DNA of 10,257 nucleotides from an uncultured Collinsella sp. (lineage in GTDB: Bacteria; Actinomycetota; Coriobacteriia; Coriobacteriales; Coriobacteriaceae): NCBI GenBank assembly GCA_900544465.1, contig UQVT01000055.1, forward strand, positions 1-10,257, in the 5' to 3' direction. Positions within the stretch are counted from its first letter, which is position 1. Every line of letters begins with the position of its first letter. Positions 1 through 7,395 of this stretch are shown piece after piece. The translations under genes and the position numbers were made by a program. Under the pieces are notes generated by a model. The model did no database searches. It saw only the letters and a list, made by a program, of their open reading frames with translations, and had not been told where the DNA came from.

Positions 1-140
1 CACCCACATACGTCTCGACCAGGGTAAGGTCGGGATTGAACACGACAAAGTCGGCGTCGCGCCCCGGCATAATGCTACCGCACTTGTCGTCAACATGAGC
101 TAGCAAGCGATGCCGGAGCCGTCGCCCAAACTCTTACAGC
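1..140 (-). pseudogene. 3' remnant of a second nagA-like deacetylase gene
   Basis: Reading the minus strand from about position 97 to 1 gives AHVDDKCGSIMPGRDADF and then a tail matching the C-terminus of the intact deacetylase at 2827-3996; about 28 of 33 residues agree. The DNA at 38-61 is identical to 2896-2919. Going upstream, the homology continues only if four bases (TAGC or equivalent, about 99-104) are removed. It then gives APASLAH against VPARSAH, and it can be followed to about position 140, where it overlaps the last codons of the kinase at 134-1069. No start codon, metal-binding histidines or catalytic aspartate are present, so this is a 5'-truncated, frameshifted relic and not a working gene. 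The last ten or so codons lie beyond the window. The silent differences from the intact copy indicate an old or diverged duplicate. Confidence 0.8.
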
Positions 141-1069
141 TCAGTCACGACAACGCCGTTGTAGACCTCGTCCCAACGGTCCATGACCAGATGGCCGGTC
201 ATGGGATCCATGGCGTTGAGCTTGCCGCAGGTGTTGGCGGTACGCAGCACCGTCTCGTCGTCTGCGCCAGCAGCGATGGCATGTGCGAAGCCTGCGATAG
301 TGGAGTCACCAGAGCCCGTGGCGTTAACGGCAGGGATATCGGGCGTCTTTGCGCGGAACGCACGGCCATTGTGGAAGCCAACGGAGCCGGCAGCGCCCAT
401 GGACACGACGACCCAGGGGATATCGGAGAAACGGGCGTCAGAGGCGAGCGCGGCACGGAGCTCGTCCACATCGTCGGTGGTAAAGCTCGTGCCCAGAAGG
501 CCGTTGATCTCGGTCAGGTTAGGCTTGACCAGCTCGGGCTTAATTTCGGACTTAAGGGCGGCCTCGAGCGAAGCGCCCGAGGTATCGAGCAGCACCTTGG
601 CGCCGGCGTTCTCGGCAATGCCCGTGATCTTGGCATAGTAGTCTGCCTCGACACCGCGGGGCAGAGAACCCGAAATGGTGACAACGTCGGCCTTGCCCGC
701 AAGCTCAGTAAATTTGGCGGTAAAGGCATCGAGCTCCTCGGGGGCAATTGTCGGGCCGCTCTCGAGCAGCTCGGTCTGGTTGCCGGCGTGGAGAATGTTG
801 AGGCAAATTCGAGTCTCGCCCTTGATGGGCACAAAGTCGTTGTTAATACCGTTGGCGTCCATGAGCTCAGCCATGTAGGCGCCCATGTGGCCGCCGAGTA
901 GACCGGTTGCCACAACGTCGTCGCCCAGCTGACCCAGCACACGGGCCACGTTGAGGCCCTTGCCGCCGGCGGTCTTTTCGGGCGTCACGCGGTTGACGTC
1001 GTCGATAATGAGCTCATCGAGCTGATAGCGCGTATCGACAGACGGGTTCATCGTAACGGTGAGGATCAT
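134..1069 (-). CDS. PfkB-family sugar-phosphate kinase, probable tagatose-6-phosphate kinase (LacC/FruK type)
   Basis: This 311-residue protein has the usual length for LacC/FruK-type kinases, which phosphorylate C1 of a ketohexose phosphate using ATP. The family features appear in order: an N-terminal TMNPSVDTRY strand (6-15), the AGGKGLN substrate loop (34-40), GSLPRG (134-139), KPNLTEI (182-188) and the C-terminal anion-hole/catalytic motif NATGSGDS with the likely base Asp255. The start ATG has a good site, AGGAGCT, at 1074-1080. It lies 59 nt after the epimerase gene on the same strand, so the two probably share a transcript. Beside agaS and nagA genes, tagatose-6-phosphate to tagatose-1,6-bisphosphate is the most sensible reaction. 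The family cannot be separated from 1-phosphofructokinase by motif alone. Its stop codon overlaps the nagA relic, so the native downstream gene may have been replaced. Confidence 0.85.
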   Translation of the reverse strand: MILTVTMNPSVDTRYQLDELIIDDVNRVTPEKTAGGKGLNVARVLGQLGDDVVATGLLGGHMGAYMAELMDANGINNDFVPIKGETRICLNILHAGNQTELLESGPTIAPEELDAFTAKFTELAGKADVVTISGSLPRGVEADYYAKITGIAENAGAKVLLDTSGASLEAALKSEIKPELVKPNLTEINGLLGTSFTTDDVDELRAALASDARFSDIPWVVVSMGAAGSVGFHNGRAFRAKTPDIPAVNATGSGDSTIAGFAHAIAAGADDETVLRTANTCGKLNAMDPMTGHLVMDRWDEVYNGVVVTEL

Positions 1070-1128
1070 TTTTAGCTCCTTATCTCGCAGGCTCCTTATG
1101 CCTCGCGATACGAGTCGACAAAACGGAA

Positions 1129-2010
1129 TTACAGAATCTCAATCGTGAACGAGCGGACGATGGTCTCCTTGGGCTTGGCGACAAGGCAGCCGCGCTTATG
1201 CTCAAGTACGTCGTCCTCATCGGAGCAGGTCGAGAGGCCGCCCCAAGGCTCAACTGCCACAAAATCGCCCTCGGGCTTACTCCACACAATGAGATACGGG
1301 AAGCCCTCGAAGCTCAGGCGAACGCCCTTGTCCTCCCCCTTCTTAGAAAGCGTAACCTGACGGCTCTCGAGCACGTCAAAGATGGTCTCCGCAAAATCGA
1401 AGAGCTCGTGCGACAGGGGCAGCGTCTTTCCCACCATGGGGTTCTTGGAGCGGTTTGCCACGTCAATCAAGCCAGTCGAGGGAACGGCGGTGCAGAGCTC
1501 CGCAGCCTCGTCTTTCTCAAAGCGCAGCTCGTAGTCCGTATAGGCCTCGCCCTCATCGAGCGGACACCTGAAGCCGGGATGACCGCCAATAAAGAACGGC
1601 ATGTCCTCGGTTCCCTCGTTGGTCACCTCATAGGAGACGCGCACGGCGGTATCCTCGAGCGCATAACGAGCGACAAGCTTAAACGGATACGGATAATCAC
1701 TCAGCAATGCGGCGTTATCCTCCGAAGCCAGGCACATCGCCAGCTCGTTCTCGCCTTGGCTCAACAGCTTCCACTCCTGTTTGCGCGCAAACCCGTGGCG
1801 AGCGAGCTTTACATGATGCCCGGCAAATGTCATGGCGCTGTTGTCGCGCAAGCCTCCGCAAATCGGGAAGCAAATCGGTGCCTGACCGGACCACACGGCG
1901 GGATCGCCCTGCCACAGATACTCGCGACCTCCGGCCTCGATCGAGGTAAACGAACCACCAGCCGTGGAAACCTTGATAGAAATCGAATCGTTGGAAAGAG
2001 CGTATTCCAT
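1129..2010 (-). CDS. aldose 1-epimerase-related protein, LacX type
   Basis: This is a 293-residue member of the galactose-mutarotase superfamily, which interconverts alpha and beta anomers of free sugars or sugar phosphates in the cytoplasm. Visible motifs are RHGFAR (71-76, with the first active-site His72), GGHPGF (142-147, with His144) and VAVEPWGG (251-258, with Glu254 as the probable base). The GHPGF and EPW forms resemble LacX-type proteins more than classical GalM. I chose the ATG at 2010, although the frame is open back to 2145, because AAGGAT precedes it at 2015-2022 and MEYALSNDSI begins the conserved fold. The extra upstream residues have no homology-like character. It is followed by the kinase gene, and it diverges from the flavodoxin across 156 nt. 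The true substrate is unknown; a galactose- or tagatose-pathway sugar is inferred from the neighbours. Confidence 0.85.
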   Translation of the reverse strand: MEYALSNDSISIKVSTAGGSFTSIEAGGREYLWQGDPAVWSGQAPICFPICGGLRDNSAMTFAGHHVKLARHGFARKQEWKLLSQGENELAMCLASEDNAALLSDYPYPFKLVARYALEDTAVRVSYEVTNEGTEDMPFFIGGHPGFRCPLDEGEAYTDYELRFEKDEAAELCTAVPSTGLIDVANRSKNPMVGKTLPLSHELFDFAETIFDVLESRQVTLSKKGEDKGVRLSFEGFPYLIVWSKPEGDFVAVEPWGGLSTCSDEDDVLEHKRGCLVAKPKETIVRSFTIEIL

Positions 2011-2166
2011 TATCCATCCTTTCGAACAACTGCTTTTTGCTCGCAAGAACCCGTCTCGGCCCTGACCAAAGGACAAACCCGCACGTTCATCGATGCGTCC
2101 GGTATCCCCGCCATGTAACGGGGTACCATACAGACATTGATGCAATTACAGCTGAAAGGCCTTCTT
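2011..2166. other. divergent intergenic region between epimerase and flavodoxin genes
   Basis: This 156-nt gap must hold the promoters for both divergent units. I see no convincing -35/-10 pair on either strand and no copy of the ACTGGT-type operator found elsewhere in the window. Ribosome-binding sites are clear at both edges: AAGGAT for the epimerase and GAAAGG at 2154-2159 for the flavodoxin. Confidence 0.5.
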
Positions 2167-2751
2167 ATGCGAACCATCATCCTCTACGCCTCGCGCCATC
2201 ACGGCAATACGAAAAAGCTCGTGGACGCCATCGTCGAGGCGCACCCCGAGATCGATACCCTCGACGTGAAGTCACTCGGCAAAAACGAGTACCCCAACCT
2301 GCACGAATATCATCTAATCGGCGTCGCCACGGGCATCTATTACTCCGAGATCGACAAAGATATGGCACGCGTGCTCACCAATGTGCTGCAGCCGCAAGAC
2401 AAGGTGTTTGGCCTCATGACCTACGGTGGCAAAAACAAGTGGTACGGCAAGGATATCGATGGCATCTGCCGCATGAAGCAGGCCATGTTTATGGGTGTCT
2501 ACGGCTGCCCCGGCTTTGATACGTGGGGGCCGTTCAAGCTCGCCGGCGGTGTCCAAAAGGGACACCCGACCGCCGAGGAAATTAAGGGCGCCGTCGACTT
2601 CTTCGACAAGATCGAAGACGAGTATGGCGACATCATCGTCGAAGAGTACGCCAAGCGTGAGAAGCGTCTAGCCTACGAAAAGGAGCATCCTGCGGGAGGT
2701 CTTGTGGCCGGCGTCAAGCGCACGGCAAAGAAGATCGCTAACAAGCTGTAA
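2167..2751 (+). CDS. flavodoxin family protein
   Basis: This 194-residue, single-domain flavodoxin-like protein is expected to bind FMN and carry electrons in the cytoplasm. The N-terminal strand and phosphate loop read IILYASRHHGNTKKLVDAI (residues 4-22), a variant of the flavodoxin TxTGNT loop. FGLMTYGGKNKWYG (81-94) and YGCPGFDTWGPFKLAGG (112-128) fit the two later flavin-contact loops. The C-terminal 30 residues are basic and helical (KREKRL, KRTAKKIANKL) and extend past the core fold. The ATG at 2167 is chosen over the one at 2137 because GAAAGG sits 7 nt before it and the fold starts there. It is the only plus-strand gene, lying between sugar genes that run the other way, and it ends in its own terminator. 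No link to amino-sugar metabolism is visible. Confidence 0.85.
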   Translation: MRTIILYASRHHGNTKKLVDAIVEAHPEIDTLDVKSLGKNEYPNLHEYHLIGVATGIYYSEIDKDMARVLTNVLQPQDKVFGLMTYGGKNKWYGKDIDGICRMKQAMFMGVYGCPGFDTWGPFKLAGGVQKGHPTAEEIKGAVDFFDKIEDEYGDIIVEEYAKREKRLAYEKEHPAGGLVAGVKRTAKKIANKL

Positions 2752-2782
2752 CTGTGAAGGTGCTTTTGAGCGTTTAACCCAT

Positions 2783-2820
2783 ACGGCGGGTCCGAGCAGA
2801 TTCGGGCCCGCCGTCTTTTT
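2783..2820 (+). terminator. rho-independent terminator of the flavodoxin gene
   Basis: A 13-bp stem (2783-2795 with 2802-2814, one G-T pair, loop 2796-2801) is followed by CTTTTT on the plus strand. The minus strand has no T run after the stem, so it mainly serves the flavodoxin. It also separates that gene from the convergent nagA, which stops at 2827. Confidence 0.9.
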
Positions 2821-2826
2821 CTATCG

Positions 2827-3996
2827 TTACTCGGTAAAGGCGTTGCCGACGCTCTGGCCGCCAACATACGTCTCGACGAGGGTGAGCTCATGGTCGAACA
2901 CGACAAAGTCGGCGTCGCGACCCGGCATGATGCTGCCGCACTTATCCTCGATGTGCGCGGAGCGTGCCGGCACCTCGGTTGCCATGCGAATGGCGATATC
3001 GGCGCTGGCGATGCCCCAGTCGACGATGTTCTTGACACCCTGGGCAAGCGTGAGCACCGAGCCGGCAATGCTCTTGCCGTCAGCGAGCCAGCACAGGTTG
3101 TCCTTCATGATGACGTCCATGCCACCACTGGTGTAGCTGCCCTCGGGCATGCCGCCGCAACCCAGGCAGTCGGTGATGAGCACCGTGTGCTGCCAGCCCT
3201 TTGCCTGCAGCAGTGCCTTGATGGCGGCAGGGTTTACGTGCTTGCCGTCACAGATGATCTCGGCGTAGGTCTCGGGCGTGGACATGGCAGCGCCCACGAC
3301 ACCGGGCTCACGGTGATGCAGACCACGCTGGCCGTTATAGGTATGCGTAAAGCAGCTGGCACCGGCATTGATAGCGGCGATGCACTCATCGTAGGTGGCG
3401 TCGGAGTGACCGATGCTGGTCACCACGCCCTTGGCGTTCAGAGCAGCCGCATAAGCAGCGGCACCGTCGCGCTCGGCGGCCATGGCGCTCTTGACGATGC
3501 GACCGCCCGCAGCCTCCTGCCACTGGTCGAAAACCTCCTCGGAGGGGTCAATCAGGTAAGCGGGGTTCTGCGCGCCCACGTGCTTCATGGTAAAGAAGGG
3601 GCCCTCCAGGTAGATGCCCTGAATGCGGGCACCGCAGAAGTCGGGGCCGCGGCCCTCGTCCGCCTTGGCGATAGCAGCGCAGGCGTCCTTGATCTGTTCG
3701 ACGCCATCGGTGAACGTCGTGGGCAGCCAGCTGGTGGTACCGCGACGGGCGAGCTCGGTCGAGCTGATATCGATGCCCTCGGGATCGTTATCGGTAGTCG
3801 AGTGGTTATAGAAGCCATGGATGTGAGTATCGACCATACCCGGTGCGATCCACGATCCCGTGTAGTCCTTAATCTCGCAAGAGGGCTCGTCGGCCTGCCA
3901 GGCGCCAAAAACGCCATCCTCGACCATAAGATAGCCGCCCAGTTGCGGGCCTGCCGGCAAGAAGAACTTGTCAGCCTTAATTGCGTACGTGCTCAT
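2827..3996 (-). CDS. nagA: N-acetylhexosamine-6-phosphate deacetylase (NagA/AgaA)
   Basis: This 389-residue, full-length amidohydrolase removes acetate from N-acetylglucosamine- or N-acetylgalactosamine-6-phosphate in the cytoplasm. Residues expected from the E. coli enzyme are in place: the THIH pair at His58/His60, EGPF with metal-binding Glu131, GHSDAT with His197, THTYNG with His218, KHVNP with His253, and the catalytic acid Asp276 in LITDCLG. The C-terminal beta-sandwich strand KCGSIMPGRDADFVVF closes the fold. The frame also allows a GTG at 4002, but AAGGAG at 4002-4007 overlaps that codon and is well spaced for the ATG at 3996, so the ATG is used. It follows agaS on the same strand, with a terminator between them. 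AgaA cannot be told from NagA by these motifs; the AgaS and PfkB neighbours favour GalNAc-6-phosphate. Confidence 0.93.
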   Translation of the reverse strand: MSTYAIKADKFFLPAGPQLGGYLMVEDGVFGAWQADEPSCEIKDYTGSWIAPGMVDTHIHGFYNHSTTDNDPEGIDISSTELARRGTTSWLPTTFTDGVEQIKDACAAIAKADEGRGPDFCGARIQGIYLEGPFFTMKHVGAQNPAYLIDPSEEVFDQWQEAAGGRIVKSAMAAERDGAAAYAAALNAKGVVTSIGHSDATYDECIAAINAGASCFTHTYNGQRGLHHREPGVVGAAMSTPETYAEIICDGKHVNPAAIKALLQAKGWQHTVLITDCLGCGGMPEGSYTSGGMDVIMKDNLCWLADGKSIAGSVLTLAQGVKNIVDWGIASADIAIRMATEVPARSAHIEDKCGSIMPGRDADFVVFDHELTLVETYVGGQSVGNAFTE

Positions 3997-4035
3997 ATGC
4001 ACTCCTTGCTTCTAAAGCAGTTGACTGTGGTAATG

Positions 4036-4041
4036 CTTATA
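4036..4041 (-). promoter_or_regulatory. candidate -10 element for nagA
   Basis: On the minus strand TATAAG lies about 40 nt before the nagA start and just beyond the agaS terminator. This placement would suit an independent promoter. The best -35 is poor (TTTTTG at 17 nt), so this is tentative. Confidence 0.3.
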
Positions 4042-4052
4042 CCCGGTCCATG

Positions 4053-4096
4053 TAAAAACAAAAAGCGCCCGCCCGCCGTTATGAGCGGACGGGCGC
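4053..4096 (-). terminator. rho-independent terminator after agaS
   Basis: On the minus strand a 12-bp GC-rich stem (4085-4096 with 4065-4076, one T-G pair, loop 4077-4084) is followed by TTTTTGTTTTT. It lies 18 nt after the agaS stop. nagA expression would therefore need read-through or its own promoter. Confidence 0.9.
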
Positions 4097-4114
4097 CCTT
4101 ACAGGGGGACGCGA

Positions 4115-5281
4115 TTAAGCGGTGAAGGGGTGAATCGTCACGCCCTTGACCACGCGGTTGACCGTGCCGGTGGGGCTCGGCGTATCGGGCGTGTTGCCCA
4201 CGCGCACGGAGTTGAGCAGGCTGATAGCCTGGGCAAACATCACGAACGGCAGGGCAAGGTAGCCCTCGGGAAGCGCCTCGTAGCCCTTAAAGGTGAAGGA
4301 CTCGCCCTCGTAGACGGTAGCGCCATCCTGCTGAACGGCAACGGTGTGCTGAGCGATCTTGTCGCCACCGATCTCGTTGAGGATGTCGATGTCGTACTGA
4401 CGGGTGTAGGCGTCGTTGTTGACGAACACGAAGACGAGCGTCTTATCGTCGACGAAGGACTTAGGTCCGTGACGATAGCCCATGGAGGTGTCGTAGGAAG
4501 TAGCAACCAGACCGTGAGCGAGCTCGAGGATCTTGAGCTGGCTCTCCTGGGCAAGGCCACCAAAGGAGCCAGAACCCAAGTAGGTCACGCGGTTGAAGTC
4601 GCCAGCCAGGTAATCGGCGATCTCAGGCTCACGGGAGATGACCTCCTCGCCCATCTTGGCAATCGTCTCGACCCACTCGGCCTTCTGCTCGTCAGAGGCA
4701 GTGTCGAAAATAAGGGTGGAGAGCAGGGTCATGCAGGTGTAGGAACCGGTCATGGCGAAGCCCTTGTCGTTGGCGCGCGGGATGAGCAGCGTCAGCGCAT
4801 TGGGATCATCGGCGGACTCGACGGCGAGCTTGCCCTCGGGAGCGCAGGTGATGTTGAGGAACTTGACGTTGTGGACGAGCTCCTTGGCAACGGCAACGGC
4901 GGCAAGGCTCTCGGGGCTGTTGCCAGAGCGGGCAAAGGAAACCACGAGCGTGGGATCCTCGGCGCGCAGGAAGTCGCGCGGGGCGCTCACGATGTCGGTC
5001 GTGGCGATGGGCTTAAAGTCGTAGAGATCAGTGTTGCCAGCGTGACGCAGGTACGGGGCGCAGGTATCGCCAACGTAGTCGGACGTACCGGCACCGGTGA
5101 AGACAACGGACAGACGACCCTCGCCCATAGCGCGAGCCTCGGCCAGGAAGGCCTCGATGGCCTCCTTATTCTCGCGATAGATGTTGAGCGTATCACGCCA
5201 AAGCTCGGGCTGCTGAGCAATCTCGGCCGTGGTGATCTGGGCGCCGAGCTCGGTGAGCTCCTCGACACTCTTCTCGAACAT
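4115..5281 (-). CDS. agaS: SIS-domain sugar isomerase/deaminase, AgaS family
   Basis: This 388-residue protein has two SIS (phosphosugar-binding) domains. AgaS proteins convert galactosamine-6-phosphate to tagatose-6-phosphate with release of ammonia. The first SIS domain shows FTGAGTSDYVG (61-71) and SFARSGNSPES (115-125), the serine-rich loop that holds the sugar phosphate. The second shows GSGSFGGLAQESQLKILELA (236-255) and RHGPKSFVDD (270-279). The C-terminal PSPTGTVNRVVKGVTIHPF segment is characteristic of AgaS and not of GlmS or glucosamine-6-phosphate deaminase NagB. The start follows GAGAGG with an 8-nt spacer. It lies downstream of the gntR gene on the same strand, behind a TATAAT promoter and a palindromic operator, and ends at a strong terminator. 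It is the best marker that the locus handles galactosamine-type sugars. Confidence 0.92.
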   Translation of the reverse strand: MFEKSVEELTELGAQITTAEIAQQPELWRDTLNIYRENKEAIEAFLAEARAMGEGRLSVVFTGAGTSDYVGDTCAPYLRHAGNTDLYDFKPIATTDIVSAPRDFLRAEDPTLVVSFARSGNSPESLAAVAVAKELVHNVKFLNITCAPEGKLAVESADDPNALTLLIPRANDKGFAMTGSYTCMTLLSTLIFDTASDEQKAEWVETIAKMGEEVISREPEIADYLAGDFNRVTYLGSGSFGGLAQESQLKILELAHGLVATSYDTSMGYRHGPKSFVDDKTLVFVFVNNDAYTRQYDIDILNEIGGDKIAQHTVAVQQDGATVYEGESFTFKGYEALPEGYLALPFVMFAQAISLLNSVRVGNTPDTPSPTGTVNRVVKGVTIHPFTA

Positions 5282-5320
5282 TTTTAATACCTCTCTCTAG
5301 AAGTAATCCTCTGACGTGCA

Positions 5321-5326
5321 ATTATA
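5321..5326 (-). promoter_or_regulatory. agaS promoter, -10 element
   Basis: A perfect TATAAT on the minus strand lies 39 nt before the agaS ATG. No good -35 is found at 16-18 nt. That position is covered by the palindromic operator at 5342-5357, which fits a promoter that is repressed or needs activation. Confidence 0.65.
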
Positions 5327-5341
5327 CACTTCGGTTGGTTA

Positions 5342-5357
5342 TCTGGTAGTAACCAGT
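5342..5357. promoter_or_regulatory. DasR/NagR-like operator at agaS
   Basis: The plus strand reads TCTGGTAGTAACCAGT, an inverted repeat with arms (T/A)CTGGT and ACCAGT around AGTA. It has the same size and arm sequence as the 16-bp site known for the amino-sugar regulator DasR (A[CG]TGGTCTAGACCA[CG]T), differing in the centre. It lies over the -35 position of the agaS promoter. A second copy precedes the PTS operon at 9635-9650. Confidence 0.7.
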
Positions 5358-5395
5358 TAAATGCAAAGAATCACCATATGGAAACGATGCGAGCA

Positions 5396-6127
5396 CTAGT
5401 TACTGCGCTGGTGGTAAACCTTGTATTTAAACTGATCGGCACGAGCAACCGAGAGCGTGTACTCCACTACCTCGTTTGACTCGTTATACGTAGTCCTGAC
5501 CAAATCGAGCACAGGCGAGCCCTCGACAATTCCCAAAAGGTGGGCATCGGTGGGACGGGCTATGCTCGCATAGAACTCCTCTTCGGCCACGCGAATCTTT
5601 TGCTGAAAGTCCTGCTCAATCACATCGTAAAGCGGCTTACGCTCCAGCAGCGGTCGCTTTAGGGACAGAAATTGACGAACCGGTAGATAGCTGCGTTCGA
5701 CCATCATGGGCATGTTGTCGGCAGAACGAAGGCGCTTGAGCTTAAAAATGCGATCACCGATGCGCAATCCCATATGCTCGGCCAGATTCTTATCGGCCTC
5801 CATCTCGCAAAACTCGAGAATCGTGGTCTCGGGTTCTCGACCCATCGCGCGCATCTGCTCGGTAAAGCTGTAGGACTGCATAAGATTGGTTGCTTTTGCC
5901 GAACGGTCGGTCACAAAGGTACCGCGACCGTGCTGCCGAACCACCAGTCCTAAACGCTCCAGTTCCTGCAGAGCCAGGCGTACCGTAGTGCGCGAGAGAC
6001 CATAGCGCTCCGAAAGTTCGCGCTCGGAAGGAATCATGTCACCGGCGCGATATTCATGGTCAATCTTTTCGGTCAGAATATCGACCAGCTGATCGTACAG
6101 CGGTTGCTTACGCGCTCCGATCGCCAT
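5396..6127 (-). CDS. GntR/HutC-family transcriptional regulator with UTRA domain
   Basis: This 243-residue regulator has an N-terminal winged helix-turn-helix (about 11-73) with the classic GntR string MIPSERELSERYGLSRTTVR followed by GRGTFV at the wing. The rest (about 85-235) is a UTRA effector domain, which in relatives such as NagR/YvoA and DasR binds phosphorylated amino sugars. The start follows GGAGG with a 5-nt spacer. It sits between the PTS operon and agaS on the same strand, 114 nt before agaS with no terminator, so some agaS transcript may come from its promoter. The DasR-like palindromes at 5342-5357 and 9635-9650 are its natural candidate targets, and repression relieved by a hexosamine-6-phosphate is the likely mode. 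Ligand and direction of control are inferred. Confidence 0.92.
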   Translation of the reverse strand: MAIGARKQPLYDQLVDILTEKIDHEYRAGDMIPSERELSERYGLSRTTVRLALQELERLGLVVRQHGRGTFVTDRSAKATNLMQSYSFTEQMRAMGREPETTILEFCEMEADKNLAEHMGLRIGDRIFKLKRLRSADNMPMMVERSYLPVRQFLSLKRPLLERKPLYDVIEQDFQQKIRVAEEEFYASIARPTDAHLLGIVEGSPVLDLVRTTYNESNEVVEYTLSVARADQFKYKVYHQRSN

Positions 6128-6176
6128 CCTATCCTCCCTTTTGCTCGAATTCGGCTAACTACCTAGGGTGTTATGC

Positions 6177-6206
6177 ATTATCTGTCTGCCACACCCGAAT
6201 CAACAA
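6177..6206 (-). promoter_or_regulatory. candidate promoter for the gntR gene
   Basis: On the minus strand TTGTTG (6201-6206) and GATAAT (6177-6182) are 18 nt apart, just downstream of the PTS terminator and about 50 nt before the regulator start. Both hexamers are imperfect. No ACTGGT-type operator is seen here, so there is no sign of autoregulation at this promoter. Confidence 0.35.
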
Positions 6207-6246
6207 GAAAACAAAAGCCGCGCGCTCTTTCGAGCACGCGGCTTTT
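6205..6246 (-). terminator. rho-independent terminator of the PTS operon
   Basis: On the minus strand a 15-bp stem (6232-6246 with 6213-6227, one T-G pair) is capped by a GAAA tetraloop (6228-6231) and followed by a T-rich tract (TTTTGTTTTC, with the first T run inside the stem base). It lies 66 nt beyond the IID stop and isolates the PTS operon from gntR. Confidence 0.92.
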
Positions 6247-6270
6247 AACATACACATGGCTTAAGGGGTC

Positions 6271-6299
6271 GGGGTGTGAGCCGCGTAGGGACACACCCC
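6271..6299 (-). other. 3'-UTR hairpin after IID
   Basis: GGGGTGTG (6271-6278) and CACACCCC (6292-6299) form a perfect 8-bp stem with a 13-nt loop, 14 nt after the IID stop. No T run follows, so it is not a terminator by itself. It may protect the mRNA end or be chance. Confidence 0.5.
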
Positions 6300-6312
6300 T
6301 CAAGCTAGAGCC

Positions 6313-7395
6313 TTACCAGATGCTCGGCCAGAGACCAAGCGGGCCAGCGCCCAGGATGCCAAGGACGAAGAGCAGGAGAATGCCCTTGGTCGGGGTCCAG
6401 CTGTGCTTAGCGAACATGTAGTAAAGCAGCAGCGTAAGCATAAGCGGGACGAGCTTCGGGACGATGGTGTTGAGGGTGTCGGCAACAGAGAAGTTGACCG
6501 GATCCTCGGTAACGGTGCCGTAGGTAACGGACTCCATGCCGTTGCCCAGATCGGTGACGCCGCACTCGACAGCGTTGCCGTCGGCATCGGAAGCGGTGAG
6601 GGCGTTGCCGTCCTCATCGGTCATGGCGATGGTACCGGCCTCAGCGGTCTCGGTATCGATACCCTCCATACCGGTGAAGTTCTCGGCCTCCTTCTCGGAG
6701 ACGATCACGGTAGTAGCGGAGAGGCCACGGGTGGTGCCGTTGGGGATCTGGAGGTTGATCTGGGTGCCACCCATGGTGACGACCAGGCAACCGACGACGA
6801 AGACGCCCATGATGGAAGCGGCACGCGTGAAGGCCTGCATGTTGGCGGTCAGAGCGTCAATAGCGCTGGTGCCAAGCTTGTAGGACCAGTTCATGAGCCA
6901 GAAGCGCAGAGCGAACTGGACGACGTTGAAGATCACCAGGAAGATGATCGGTGCAGCGGCGTTGCCGTTGATGGCCATGTTGGAGGTGATGCCGGCCGTG
7001 ATAGGCACGAGCGTCAGCCAGAACAGGGCGTCACCGATACCACCGAGCGGGCCCATTGCGGCGACGCGGACGGCGCGGATCGTGGGGATGTCAACCTTGT
7101 TCTGCTCGAGCGAAAGCACGATGCCCATAACAAAGGTGACGAGGAACGGGTGGGTGTTGAAGAACTCCAGGTTGTGGCTCATGGAAGCCGCGAGGTCGTT
7201 CTTGTTGGTGTGGATCTTCTCCAGACCGGGGATGATGGAGTAAAGCCAGCCAGCGGCCTGCATGCGCTCGTAGTTGAACGATGCCTGCAGGAAGCAGGAG
7301 CGCCAAGCCATCTTGTTGAGGGTCTTCTGGTCGAGCTGCGGAGCAGGAGTGAGATCCTCGTAGTGCTCCGGGATCACATACTCATTAGATGCCAT
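6313..7395 (-). CDS. PTS mannose-family transporter subunit IID, with a long acidic insert
   Basis: This 360-residue membrane subunit of the mannose-family permease forms the sugar channel together with IIC. Family motifs include HNLEFFNTHPF (74-84) and VAAMGPLGGIGDALFW (111-126). The C-terminal region KLVPLMLTLLLYYMF (314-328) is followed by a second hydrophobic segment, GILLLFVLGILGAG. The protein is longer than usual IID (about 270-300 residues) because residues about 219-303 form a hydrophilic, acidic stretch with DEDGN and DADGN units, just before the last membrane segments. The start is the ATG at 7395, inside the last codons of IIC (11-nt overlap), with GGAGG 11 nt ahead. The longer frame back to 7428 lies within IIC and is not supported. 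The 3' end is followed by a hairpin and a terminator. GalNAc specificity is inferred from neighbours. Confidence 0.9.
   Translation of the reverse strand: MASNEYVIPEHYEDLTPAPQLDQKTLNKMAWRSCFLQASFNYERMQAAGWLYSIIPGLEKIHTNKNDLAASMSHNLEFFNTHPFLVTFVMGIVLSLEQNKVDIPTIRAVRVAAMGPLGGIGDALFWLTLVPITAGITSNMAINGNAAAPIIFLVIFNVVQFALRFWLMNWSYKLGTSAIDALTANMQAFTRAASIMGVFVVGCLVVTMGGTQINLQIPNGTTRGLSATTVIVSEKEAENFTGMEGIDTETAEAGTIAMTDEDGNALTASDADGNAVECGVTDLGNGMESVTYGTVTEDPVNFSVADTLNTIVPKLVPLMLTLLLYYMFAKHSWTPTKGILLLFVLGILGAGPLGLWPSIW

Noticed and set aside
110..901. Long plus-strand open frame opposite the kinase gene
   Set aside because: It is the antisense of a clear PfkB gene; long antisense frames are usual in GC-rich coding DNA, and this one shows no domain.
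2011..2145. N-terminal extension of the epimerase to an ATG at 2145
   Set aside because: The extension has no similarity to the family and no good ribosome-binding site, whereas 2010 has AAGGAT at a proper distance.
2890..5287. Long plus-strand open frames opposite nagA (2890-4125) and agaS (4130-5287)
   Set aside because: Both mirror strongly conserved minus-strand genes and have the Gly/Leu/Val-rich, motif-free composition of antisense frames.
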